Shown in pieces: positions 50,737 to 58,528 of a stretch of DNA of 64,000 nucleotides. The notes beneath the pieces are model-generated. The model did no database searches and was not told the origin of the DNA. It was given only the letters and a program-made list of their open reading frames with translations. The position numbers were made by a program, and so were the translations under genes. Every line of letters begins with the position of its first letter. Positions within the stretch are counted from its first letter, which is position 1. Origin of the DNA: Paucibacter sediminis (GTDB taxonomy: Bacteria; Pseudomonadota; Gammaproteobacteria; Burkholderiales; Burkholderiaceae_C); assembly GCF_030254645.1 (NCBI RefSeq), contig NZ_CP116346.1, positions 5,063,001 to 5,127,000 of the forward strand, in the 5' to 3' direction.

Positions 50737-52314
50737 ATGATTAGCAAGCCCCTCAGACTCGCGGCCCTGTCCCTGGCCCTGAGCTGGGCCACGCTCGGCC
50801 CCGCCGCCAGCCTGCGCTGGGCCGCGCAGAACGACATCCTCACGCTGGACCCGCATTCGCAGAACCATGCCACCACCCTGGCCGTGCTGATGCATGCCTA
50901 CGAGGGTCTGACGCGCTACAACGCCAACCATGAGGTGGAACCGGCACTGGCCACCAAGTGGAGCTACATCTCGCCCACCCAGGTGCGCTTCGAGCTGCGC
51001 CGCGGCGTCAAGTTCCACGACGGCACGCCGTTCACGGCCGATGACGTGGTGTTCACCTTCGGCCGCATCCGCCAGCCCCAGGGCACCATGCAGATCTACG
51101 TGGCCGGCATCAAGGAGATCAAGAAGGTCGACGACTACACCGTGGATCTGATGCTCGAAGGCCCCAACCCCATCCTGCTGCGCAACATCGTCGACTTCCG
51201 CATCATGAGCAAGGCCTGGGCCGAGAAGAACAAGTCCACCAATGTGCAGGACTACAAGGCCAAGGAAGACAACTACGCCTCGCGCAATGTGATGGGCACG
51301 GGGCCTTACAAGATCACGGCCTGGCAGCCGGATCAGAAGATCAGCATGCTGGCCAACCCCGACTGGTGGGATGCCAAGCGCGCCAGCAACGTCACCGAGC
51401 TGAGCTACCTGCCCATCAAGTCCGACCCCACCCGCGTGGCCGCCCTGCTGTCGGGGGACGTGGACCTGCTCACCGACCTGCCGACGCAGGACGTGGCGCG
51501 GCTCAAGGCCGACCCCAAGCTCAAGGTCGTCGAGGGCCCCGAGGTGCGCACCATCTTTCTGGCCATGGACCAGGGCAGCGATGAACTCAAGGGCTCGAAC
51601 ATCAAGGGCAAGAACCCCTTCAAGGACAAGCGCGTGCGCGAGGCGCTGAGCCTGGCGGTGGACCGCGAGGCGATCAAGCGCGCCACCATGCGCGGGCTGT
51701 CGATTCCGGCCGGCATCATGGTGGCGCCGGGCGTGAACGGCAACACGCCGGATATCGACGTGCCGCTCAAGCACGATGTCGAGCGCGCCAAGAAGCTGCT
51801 GGCCGAGGCCGGCTATGGCTCAGGCATGGAGCTGCAACTGAACTGCCCCAACAACCGCTACGTCAACGATGAGGAGATCTGCCAGGCGGTGGCGGCGATG
51901 TGGGCGCGCGTGGGCGTGAAGGCGAATCTGCTGGCGGCCCCGATGGCCCAGCACAGCCTGACGTTCCAGCGCTTCGAGGCGCCGCTCTACATGCTGGGCT
52001 GGGGCGTGGCGACCTATGACGCGCAGTTCACGCTGCAGGCCATCGCGCACACCAAGACCACGGGCGCCGACGGCAACTTCAACTTCGCCAAGCTCAGCGA
52101 CGCCAAGCTGGACCAGCTGATCGACGCGATGAAGACCGAGACCGACGTGCCCAAGCGCAACGCCATGATCCGCGAGGCCTTGCTGCGCGTGCGCGACGAG
52201 CATTTCTTCATCCCCCTGCACCACCAGATGCGCCCCTGGGCGATGAAGGCAAACGTCGAGACCCTGCACCGGTCGGACGACCGGCCAGAGGCTCGCTTCA
52301 CCAATATCAAATAG
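50737..52314 (+). CDS. ABC transporter substrate-binding protein (peptide/nickel type)
   Basis: Periplasmic SBP_bac_5 family protein. The 525 residues start with a Sec signal (LALSWATLGPAASLRW region, cleavage about residue 25) and the family hallmark of the mature N-terminus (AQNDILTLDPHSQNHA), then FELRRGVKFHDGTPFTADDVVFTF, the conserved signature. No permease or ATPase gene follows; the next gene is convergent and overlaps by eight bases. It therefore probably serves a transporter encoded elsewhere. Ligand (peptide, opine or other) is not predictable. Confidence 0.9.
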   Translation: MISKPLRLAALSLALSWATLGPAASLRWAAQNDILTLDPHSQNHATTLAVLMHAYEGLTRYNANHEVEPALATKWSYISPTQVRFELRRGVKFHDGTPFTADDVVFTFGRIRQPQGTMQIYVAGIKEIKKVDDYTVDLMLEGPNPILLRNIVDFRIMSKAWAEKNKSTNVQDYKAKEDNYASRNVMGTGPYKITAWQPDQKISMLANPDWWDAKRASNVTELSYLPIKSDPTRVAALLSGDVDLLTDLPTQDVARLKADPKLKVVEGPEVRTIFLAMDQGSDELKGSNIKGKNPFKDKRVREALSLAVDREAIKRATMRGLSIPAGIMVAPGVNGNTPDIDVPLKHDVERAKKLLAEAGYGSGMELQLNCPNNRYVNDEEICQAVAAMWARVGVKANLLAAPMAQHSLTFQRFEAPLYMLGWGVATYDAQFTLQAIAHTKTTGADGNFNFAKLSDAKLDQLIDAMKTETDVPKRNAMIREALLRVRDEHFFIPLHHQMRPWAMKANVETLHRSDDRPEARFTNIK

Positions 52315-53260
52315 CCAGGCGCTGGCGGGCCGCCTGGTACTCCCTGCCCAGGCGCTCCACCAGCACGCGCGCCGGCACCACCTCGTTGATCGCGCCAATG
52401 CCCTGGCCGCAACCCCAGATGTCCTTCCAGGCTTTCTTGGCATCGCCGCCGAAGTTCATCTTGCTGGGGTCCGACTCCGGCAAGGCATCCGGGTCCATGC
52501 CGGCGTTGACGATGGAGCCGCGCAGATAGTTGCCGTGCACGCCAGTGAAGAGATTGCTGTAGACGATGTCGTCGCTGCTGCTCTGCACGATCATCTGCTT
52601 GTAGGCCTCGGCCGCACGCGCCTCCTCGGTGGCGATGAAGGCCGAGCCGATGTAGGCGAAGTCGGCGCCCATGGCCTGGGCAGCCAGCACCGCATCGCCA
52701 CTCGCGATGGAGCCCGAGAGCGCCACCGGGCCGTCGAACCAGGCACGGATTTCCTGGATCAAGGCGAAGGGGCTCTTCACCCCCGCATGGCCGCCGGCAC
52801 CGGCCGCCACCGCGATCAGGCCATCGGCGCCCTTCTCGATCGCCTTCTTGGCGAACTTGTTGTTGATGATGTCGTGCAGCACCACGCCACCCCAGGCATG
52901 CACGGCGGCATTGACGTCCTCGCGCGCGCCCAGCGAGGTGATGATGATGGGCACCTTGTACTTGGCGCACAGCGCCATGTCGTGCTCCAGCCGGTCATTG
53001 CTCTTGTGCACGATCTGGTTGATCGCAAAGGGCGCGGCCGGCTTGTCGGGATTGGCCTTGTTGTAGGCCGCCAGCTCGGTGGTGATCTCATTGAGCCACT
53101 CGTCCAACACTTCGGCCGGGCGCGCGTTCAGGGCGGGCATCGACCCCACCACACCGGCCTTGCACTGCGCGATCACCAACTTGGGATTGCTGATGATGAA
53201 GAGCGGCGAACCGATGATGGGCAGGGGCAGGTTTTGCAGCACGGGAGGCAACACGCTCAT
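52307..53260 (-). CDS. Nitronate monooxygenase (2-nitropropane dioxygenase family)
   Basis: FMN enzyme oxidising alkyl nitronates such as propionate 3-nitronate to harmless products. The 317 residues fold as a TIM barrel with the NMO start LPLPIIGSPLFIISNPKLV, the glycine/His motif AAGAGGHAGV and the phosphate-binding SGSIASGDAVLAA. ATG at 53260; the frame is open 30 codons upstream but overlaps the acyl-CoA dehydrogenase gene. It is 16 bases downstream of that gene, so likely co-transcribed. The 3' end overlaps the binding-protein gene. Confidence 0.9.
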   Translation of the reverse strand: MSVLPPVLQNLPLPIIGSPLFIISNPKLVIAQCKAGVVGSMPALNARPAEVLDEWLNEITTELAAYNKANPDKPAAPFAINQIVHKSNDRLEHDMALCAKYKVPIIITSLGAREDVNAAVHAWGGVVLHDIINNKFAKKAIEKGADGLIAVAAGAGGHAGVKSPFALIQEIRAWFDGPVALSGSIASGDAVLAAQAMGADFAYIGSAFIATEEARAAEAYKQMIVQSSSDDIVYSNLFTGVHGNYLRGSIVNAGMDPDALPESDPSKMNFGGDAKKAWKDIWGCGQGIGAINEVVPARVLVERLGREYQAARQRLAI

Positions 53261-53276
53261 GTCTTGACGCCTCCGC

Positions 53277-55067
53277 TCAGAACGAGTCCAGCGCCAGCGC
53301 GGTGACGCTGTCGGCGCCCTCCACGATGGCATCGCGCAGGCCGCCGGCACGCGTGAGGATGTGCTCGGCGTAGAAGCGCGCGGTGGCGATCTTGGCCGTC
53401 ATGAAGGCGCTGTCCTCGCCGGCGGCGAGCTTGTCTTCGGCCACCATGAGCGCACGCGCCAGCTGCCAGCCGGCCACCACATTGCCCGCCAGCATCAGAT
53501 AGGGCACCGAGCCGGCGAAGGCCGCATTCATGCTGGCCTTGCCCTGGCCGGCGATGAATTCGGCCGAGGCCACCAGCGCCTCGCGGCCCTGCGCCAGGCG
53601 CTTGCGCATCGCCGCGGCCGCGGCGCTCGAGCGCGTGGCCAGTTCGGCCTCGGTGGCGGCGAGTTGCGCGGCCACCGCCTTGACCATCTGCCCGCCATCG
53701 CGCAGGGTCTTGCGACCCACCAGGTCGTTCGCCTGGATGGCGGTGGTGCCCTCGTAGATGGTGAGGATCTTGGCGTCGCGGTAGTACTGGGCCGCGCCGG
53801 TCTCCTCGATGAAACCCATGCCGCCATGCACCTGCACGCCCAGGTCCGTGACCTCCAGGCTCATCTCGGTGCTGTAGCCCTTCACCAGCGGCACCATGAA
53901 CTCGTAGAAGGCCTGGTTCTGCTTGCGCGTCTCGGCGTCCGGATGGTGGTGCGCGGCATCGTAGGCGGCCGCGGCCACCAGGCTCATCGCACGGCAGCCC
54001 TCGGTGAGCGAGCGCATCGTCATCAGCATGCGGCGCACGTCGGGGTGGTGGATGATGGCGGCACTGCCGGCCACCGAACCGTCCACCGGACGCGACTGCA
54101 CGCGGTCGCGCGCATAGCTCACCGCCTTCTGGTAGGCCCGCTCGGCCACCGCGATGCCCTGCACGCCGACGCCGAAGCGGGCCGCGTTCATCATGATGAA
54201 CATGTACTCGAGGCCGCGGTTCTCCTGGCCCACCAGATAGCCGATGGCGCCGCCATGGTCGCCAAACTGCAGCACCGCGGTGGGGCTGGCCTTGATGCCC
54301 ATCTTGTGCTCGATGGAGACGCAGTGCGCGTCATTGCGCGCGCCCAGCGAGCCGTCGGCGTTCACCATGAACTTGGGCACGATGAAGAGGCTGATGCCCT
54401 TCACACCCTCGGGCGCGCCCTGCACGCGGGCCAGCACCAGATGCACGATGTTCTCGGACATATCGTGCTCGCCATAGGTGATGAAGATCTTGGTGCCGAA
54501 GATCTTGTAGCTGCCATCGGGCTGCGGCTCGGCGCGCGTGCGCACCAGCGCAAGATCTGACCCCGCCTGCGGCTCGGTCAGATTCATGGTGCCGGTCCAG
54601 CTGCCATCGATCAGCTTGGGGATGTAGGTGGCGCGCTGTTCGTCGCTGCCTGCCGTCAGCAAGGCCTCGATGGCGCCATCGGTCAGCAGCGGGCAGAGTG
54701 CAAAGCTCATGTTCGCGCTGTTGATCATTTCGCCGCAGGCCGCGCCAATCGTCTTGGGCAGGCCCTGGCCGCCGAACTCCGGCGGGTGCTGCAGGCCCTG
54801 CCAGCCGCCCTCGGCGAACTGCTTGAAGGCTTGCTTGAAGCCGGGCGTGGTGAACACCTGGCCGTCCTTCCAGTAGCTGGGGTTCTTGTCGCCTTCGAAG
54901 TTCAGCGGGGCGATCACGTCCTCGTTAAGTTTGGCGCATTCTTCCAGCACCGCCTGGGCGGTATCGATACCGTAATCGGCGAACTGGGGAATGGCGGTGA
55001 GGGACTCCAGGCCGGCCAGCTCCTTCATGTTGAAGAGCATGTCCTTGACGGGGGCGCGGTAAGTCAT
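53277..55067 (-). CDS. Acyl-CoA dehydrogenase with C-terminal extra domain
   Basis: FAD acyl-CoA dehydrogenase of the large bacterial type (about 600 residues, related to DmdC/3-methylthiopropanoyl-CoA dehydrogenase and long-chain enzymes). I see the N-terminal helical domain, the FAD-binding [14 protein letters not shown] and [14 protein letters not shown] blocks, the helical [21 protein letters not shown], and the catalytic-base region [17 protein letters not shown], followed by an extra ~110-residue C-terminal domain. It feeds electrons to EtfBA encoded just upstream. Contains a dispersed 14-mer copy that dictates unusual codons GGG TCA GAT CTT. Confidence 0.94.
   Translation of the reverse strand: MTYRAPVKDMLFNMKELAGLESLTAIPQFADYGIDTAQAVLEECAKLNEDVIAPLNFEGDKNPSYWKDGQVFTTPGFKQAFKQFAEGGWQGLQHPPEFGGQGLPKTIGAACGEMINSANMSFALCPLLTDGAIEALLTAGSDEQRATYIPKLIDGSWTGTMNLTEPQAGSDLALVRTRAEPQPDGSYKIFGTKIFITYGEHDMSENIVHLVLARVQGAPEGVKGISLFIVPKFMVNADGSLGARNDAHCVSIEHKMGIKASPTAVLQFGDHGGAIGYLVGQENRGLEYMFIMMNAARFGVGVQGIAVAERAYQKAVSYARDRVQSRPVDGSVAGSAAIIHHPDVRRMLMTMRSLTEGCRAMSLVAAAAYDAAHHHPDAETRKQNQAFYEFMVPLVKGYSTEMSLEVTDLGVQVHGGMGFIEETGAAQYYRDAKILTIYEGTTAIQANDLVGRKTLRDGGQMVKAVAAQLAATEAELATRSSAAAAAMRKRLAQGREALVASAEFIAGQGKASMNAAFAGSVPYLMLAGNVVAGWQLARALMVAEDKLAAGEDSAFMTAKIATARFYAEHILTRAGGLRDAIVEGADSVTALALDSF
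54551..54564 (+). repeat. Dispersed 14-mer CAAGATCTGACCCC
   Basis: Exact copy antisense within the acyl-CoA dehydrogenase gene, encoding Gly-Ser-Asp-Leu with four non-preferred codons. See the motif finding. Confidence 0.5.
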
Positions 55068-55089
55068 TGTCTTGTCTCCAGAGAAACGA

Positions 55090-55120
55090 AGGGCGCCGCG
55101 ACCGTGAAGTCGGGCGCCCT
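55090..55120 (-). other. Hairpin between etfA and the acyl-CoA dehydrogenase gene
   Basis: AGGGCGCC / GGCGCCCT with a 15-base loop in the 76-base spacer. It has no T run; it may set the ratio of etfBA to dehydrogenase mRNA. Confidence 0.5.
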
Positions 55121-55143
55121 GCAGGCTGATCAATAGGCGGGAA

Positions 55144-56076
55144 TCAGAGCGCGGCGACGAGTTCGGGCACGGCCGTGAACAGGTCGGCCTCGAGCCCGTA
55201 GTCGGCCACCGAGAAGATCGGTGCCTCGGCATCCTTGTTGATCGCGACGATCACCTTGGAGTCCTTCATGCCGGCCAGATGCTGGATCGCGCCGCTGATG
55301 CCGCAGGCGATGTAGAGCTGGGGCGCGACGATCTTGCCGGTCTGGCCGACTTGCCAGTCGTTGGGCGCATAGCCGGCATCCACCGCGGCGCGCGAGGCGC
55401 CCAGGGCGGCACCCAGCTTGTCGGCCAAGGGGGTCAGCACCTCATTGAACTTGTCGCTGGAGCCCAGGGCACGGCCGCCGGAGACGATGATCTTGGCGGC
55501 GGTCAGCTCGGGGCGATCGCTCTTGGTGACCTCGCGGCCGACGAACGAGCTCTTGCCGCTGTCGGCGGCGGCGGCAACCGTTTCGACGGCGGCGCTGCCA
55601 CCGCTGGCGGCGGCGGCGTCAAAGCCGGTGGTGCGCACCGTCAGCACCTTGGTGGCGTCAGCGGATTGCACGGTGGCGATGGCGTTGCCGGCGTAGATCG
55701 GGCGCTCGAAGGTGTCGGCGCTGATGACCTTGGTCACGTCGCTGAGTTGCGCCACGTCCAGCAAGGCAGCGACGCGCGGCGCCACGTTCTTGCCCGAGGC
55801 GGTGGCGGGGAACAGGATGTGGCTGTGGCCGGCAGCCACGGCCAGCACTTGCGCGGCCAGGTTCTCGGCCAGGCCATCGGCCAGATGCGCAGCGTCGGCG
55901 TGCAGCACCTTGGCGACGCCGGCGATCTGCGCGGCAGCGGCAGCAGCGGCACCGGCGTTGTGGCCGGCCACCAGCACATGCACCTCGGCGCCCGTGGCCA
56001 GCGCGGCGGTCACGGTGTTGAGCGTGGCGCCCTTGATGTGGGCGTTGTCGTGTTCAGCAATTACCAGAGCAGTCAT
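55144..56076 (-). CDS. etfA: Electron transfer flavoprotein alpha subunit
   Basis: FAD-carrying subunit of the heterodimer that takes electrons from acyl-CoA dehydrogenases to ETF-quinone oxidoreductase. The 310 residues begin with the nucleotide-like domain and end with the FAD signature blocks ([49 protein letters not shown]). One base after etfB. Confidence 0.97.
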   Translation of the reverse strand: MTALVIAEHDNAHIKGATLNTVTAALATGAEVHVLVAGHNAGAAAAAAAQIAGVAKVLHADAAHLADGLAENLAAQVLAVAAGHSHILFPATASGKNVAPRVAALLDVAQLSDVTKVISADTFERPIYAGNAIATVQSADATKVLTVRTTGFDAAAASGGSAAVETVAAAADSGKSSFVGREVTKSDRPELTAAKIIVSGGRALGSSDKFNEVLTPLADKLGAALGASRAAVDAGYAPNDWQVGQTGKIVAPQLYIACGISGAIQHLAGMKDSKVIVAINKDAEAPIFSVADYGLEADLFTAVPELVAAL

Positions 56077-56077
56077 C

Positions 56078-56827
56078 TCAGATCACCTTCGCTTCATTCT
56101 TCAACTTGTTCACCAGGGTCGCCACGTCAGGCACCTTGATGCCGGCGCTGCGCTTGGGCGGCTCTTCGACCTTGAGGGTCTTGATGCGCGGCGCCACGTC
56201 CACACCCAGATCGGCGGGCTTGACCACGTCGAGCTGCTTCTTCTTGGCCTTCATGATGTTGGGCAGCGTGACATAACGCGGCTCGTTCAGGCGCAGGTCG
56301 CTGGTCACCACGGCCGGCAGCGTCAGGCTCACCGTTTCCAGGCCGCCGTCCACCTCGCGGGTCACGGCCACCTTGCCGTCGGCCACTTCCACCTTGGAGG
56401 CGAAGGTGCCCTGGGGCATGCCGGTCAGCGCGGCCAGCATCTGGCCGGTCTGGTTGCAATCGTCATCGATGGCCTGCTTGCCCAGGATCACCAGCTGAGG
56501 CTGCTCCTTGTCGACCAGGGCCTTGAGAATCTTGGCCACGGCCAGGGGCTGCAGCTCGGCATCGGTCTCGACCAGGATGGCGCGATCGGCGCCGATGGCC
56601 ATCGCGGTGCGCAGGGTTTCCTGGCATTGGGTGACACCGCAGGAGACGGCGATCACCTCGGTGACCACGCCCTTTTCCTTCAGGCGCACGGCCTCTTCGA
56701 CGGCGATTTCGTCAAAGGGGTTCATGGACATCTTGACGTTGGCGATATCCACGCCGGTGCCGTCGCTCTTGACGCGCACCTTGACGTTGTAGTCGACGAC
56801 TCGTTTGACGGGAACCAATACCTTCAT
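56078..56827 (-). CDS. etfB: Electron transfer flavoprotein beta subunit
   Basis: AMP-binding partner of EtfA. The 249 residues start [19 protein letters not shown], with [19 protein letters not shown], the ETF signature, and [18 protein letters not shown] at 56827; 31 further in-frame codons upstream cover a palindromic operator and were excluded. First gene of an etfB-etfA-acyl-CoA dehydrogenase-nitronate monooxygenase run. Confidence 0.97.
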   Translation of the reverse strand: MKVLVPVKRVVDYNVKVRVKSDGTGVDIANVKMSMNPFDEIAVEEAVRLKEKGVVTEVIAVSCGVTQCQETLRTAMAIGADRAILVETDAELQPLAVAKILKALVDKEQPQLVILGKQAIDDDCNQTGQMLAALTGMPQGTFASKVEVADGKVAVTREVDGGLETVSLTLPAVVTSDLRLNEPRYVTLPNIMKAKKKQLDVVKPADLGVDVAPRIKTLKVEEPPKRSAGIKVPDVATLVNKLKNEAKVI

Positions 56828-56845
56828 CTCAGCACTCCAAGGCGA

Positions 56846-56863
56846 ATTGACGTTAACGTTAAT
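56846..56863. promoter_or_regulatory. Palindromic operator in front of etfB
   Basis: ATTGACGTTAACGTTAAT, an 18-base palindrome with one mismatched pair, centred about 27 bases before the etfB ATG. It resembles sites assigned to MerR-family LiuR regulators of branched-chain and fatty acid catabolism in proteobacteria. The regulator is not in the window. Assignment is inference from motif likeness. Confidence 0.6.
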
Positions 56864-56923
56864 CAGGATTCTACGGGGGTCTGAGCGTCCGCCCGAGTCA
56901 TCCAGATGTCTGAGCCGCAAATA

Positions 56924-56945
56924 AAACGAACGATCGTGCTATTTT
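56924..56945. promoter_or_regulatory. Second operator-like palindrome between etfB and murI
   Basis: ACGATCGT core flanked by A/T-rich arms (AAAACGA left, GCTATTTT right), about 100 bases before etfB and 50 before murI. The form (CGAACG-type, A/T arms) is like TetR-family fatty acid repressor sites reported in betaproteobacteria. Partly symmetric only. Confidence 0.45.
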
Positions 56946-56994
56946 AGAGACGAGTTCAGCCCTTGCGTGGCTTCGTTTTAGACTGCGCCCCCTG

Positions 56995-57795
56995 ATGAGC
57001 AAAACCAACACGCCCTTCATCGGCGTCTTTGATTCGGGCCTCGGTGGCCTCACCGTGCTGAAGGCCGTGCATGCCGCCCTGCCGGGTGTGGCGCTGCGCT
57101 ATGTGGCCGACTCGGGCTACGCACCCTATGGCGGGCGCGGCGCCGACTACATCATCGACCGCAGCTTGGCAGTAGCCGGGCACTTGCTGAGCCTGGGCGC
57201 GCAGATGCTGGTGGTGGCGTGCAACACCGCCACCGTACACGCCGTGGAGGCCCTGCGCGCGCGCTGGCCGCAGATGCCCATCGTCGCTATCGAGCCCGGC
57301 ATCAAACCCGCCGTTGCGGCCACGACCAACGGCCGGGTGGGCGTGCTGGCCACGGTCGCAACCCTGGCCAGCGGCCGCTACCAGGCCTTGCTGCAGAGCC
57401 ATGCCGGCGAGGTGCTGGTGTTCAGCCAGCCCTGCCCCGGGCTTGTCGACCAGATCGAGACGGGACAACTGGAGCGCCCAGAACTGCTCGCCCTGATCGA
57501 ACGCTATTGCGCACCGCTGCGCGAGGCCCGGGTGGACACGGTCTTGCTGGGCTGCACGCACTATCCCTTTGTGCAGCCCGCGATCCAGGCCGCGCTGGGG
57601 CCGCAGGTCAGACTGCTGAACATCGAAGTGGCCGTGGCCAAGCAGGTCAAGCGTCTGTGGGACGGCGCCGGCCTGCCCAGCGGCAGCGCCGAACCTGACA
57701 TCGCGCTCAGCACCACCGGCGAGCTCGCGCCCTTGCAGCGCCTCGGGCGTCTGGCCCTCGGTGGAGACTTCCCGGCGCAACGCGCGAGCATCTGA
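56995..57795 (+). CDS. murI: Glutamate racemase
   Basis: Makes D-glutamate for peptidoglycan. The 266 residues have the substrate loop FDSGLGGLTVL with its Asp/Ser pair, the first catalytic cysteine in VVACNTATVHA and the second in LLGCTHYPF with the adjacent His. Length is typical. It is divergent from etfB and ends just before the tRNA-Leu(TAA) gene on the other strand. Confidence 0.96.
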   Translation: MSKTNTPFIGVFDSGLGGLTVLKAVHAALPGVALRYVADSGYAPYGGRGADYIIDRSLAVAGHLLSLGAQMLVVACNTATVHAVEALRARWPQMPIVAIEPGIKPAVAATTNGRVGVLATVATLASGRYQALLQSHAGEVLVFSQPCPGLVDQIETGQLERPELLALIERYCAPLREARVDTVLLGCTHYPFVQPAIQAALGPQVRLLNIEVAVAKQVKRLWDGAGLPSGSAEPDIALSTTGELAPLQRLGRLALGGDFPAQRASI

Positions 57796-57801
57796 GCCAA
57801 G

Positions 57802-57892
57802 CATGGTGCCCAGGACGGGAATCGAACCCGTACGCCCCTCACGAGGCGGCGGATTTTAAGTCCGCTGCGTCTACCAGTTTCACCACCCGGGC
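57802..57892 (-). tRNA. tRNA-Leu(TAA)
   Basis: 91-base class II tRNA with acceptor GCCCGGG/CCTGGGC, encoded CCA and long variable arm. Anticodon stem GCGGA/TCCGC with loop CTTAAAA gives anticodon TAA, reading UUA and UUG. Last gene of the tRNA operon. Confidence 0.95.
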
Positions 57893-57940
57893 GGGCCTGC
57901 ATTGCGCCGGATTATGACGGCGGCCTACGCAGCTGAAACG

Positions 57941-57970
57941 AAAAAGGGAAGCCGCTTGGCTTCCCTTTCG
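57941..57970 (-). terminator. Terminator between tRNA-Gly and tRNA-Leu(TAA)
   Basis: On the minus strand GAAAGGGAAGCC / GGCTTCCCTTTTTC with a 4-base loop (AAGC). A near copy is at 58301-58326. It follows a tRNA-Gly and would reduce expression of tRNA-Leu, or serve as a processing hairpin. Confidence 0.8.
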
Positions 57971-57974
57971 AATT

Positions 57975-58050
57975 TGGAGCGGGAGAAGAGTCTCGAACTC
58001 TCGACCTCAACCTTGGCAAGGTTGCGCTCTACCAACTGAGCTACTCCCGC
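57975..58050 (-). tRNA. tRNA-Gly(GCC), copy 1
   Basis: 76 bases including encoded CCA; acceptor GCGGGAG/CTCCCGC, discriminator T, anticodon loop TTGCCAA (GCC). Identical to the copies at 58100 and 58334. Confidence 0.97.
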
Positions 58051-58099
58051 ATATCGCCACTCCGTTTGCACGGCTCGGCCATTTTCGGATCGAATGAAC

Positions 58100-58175
58100 T
58101 GGAGCGGGAGAAGAGTCTCGAACTCTCGACCTCAACCTTGGCAAGGTTGCGCTCTACCAACTGAGCTACTCCCGC
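58100..58175 (-). tRNA. tRNA-Gly(GCC), copy 2
   Basis: Base-for-base identical to the copy at 57975-58050, 76 bases with CCA. GGC is the dominant glycine codon in this DNA, so the extra dose is expected. Confidence 0.97.
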
Positions 58176-58186
58176 AGTGTCATTCC

Positions 58187-58260
58187 TGGAGGCGCGGTCC
58201 GGAGTCGAACCGGACTAACCGGATTTGCAATCCGGGGCATAACCGCTTTGCTACCGCGCC
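58187..58260 (-). tRNA. tRNA-Cys(GCA)
   Basis: 74 bases with CCA; acceptor GGCGCGG/CCGCGCC, anticodon stem CCGGA/TCCGG with loop TTGCAAA, anticodon GCA. Lies 11 bases from the second Gly copy. Confidence 0.97.
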
Positions 58261-58300
58261 TCAGCAATCCATCGCCATCGCCTCTTGCGAGACTTTGACG

Positions 58301-58326
58301 AAAAAGGGAAGCCGGGGCTTCCCTTC
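58301..58326 (-). terminator. Hairpin/terminator between tRNA-Gly copy 3 and tRNA-Cys
   Basis: GAAGCC-type stem GGGAAGCC / GGCTTCCC followed on the minus strand by TTTTTCG. Nearly the same sequence as 57941-57970, so the two probably arose by duplication with the tRNA. Confidence 0.7.
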
Positions 58327-58333
58327 GAAATCC

Positions 58334-58409
58334 TGGAGCGGGAGAAGAGTCTCGAACTCTCGACCTCAACCTTGGCAAGGTTGCGCTCTACCAACTGAGC
58401 TACTCCCGC
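58334..58409 (-). tRNA. tRNA-Gly(GCC), copy 3
   Basis: Identical to the other two Gly copies, 76 bases with CCA. First gene of the operon, about 65 bases from the predicted transcription start. Confidence 0.97.
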
Positions 58410-58482
58410 ATGGACTTCAACACACGACTCACAGGGCTTTGGCTTTCGCCATCTACGCTGCGCTGTTTGCGCTGAAGCTCAC

Positions 58483-58512
58483 ATTCTATACCGGATTTTT
58501 TGTGTCGCGCAA
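58483..58512 (-). promoter_or_regulatory. Promoter of the tRNA operon
   Basis: Minus strand TTGCGC (58507-58512), 18-base spacer, TAGAAT (58483-58488). Same box order and spacing as the tRNA-Leu(CAG) promoter at 16569. It begins 17 bases after the lon stop. The rest of 58410-58528 shows no gene. Confidence 0.75.
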
Positions 58513-58528
58513 GGGGCCTCGCGAATTT

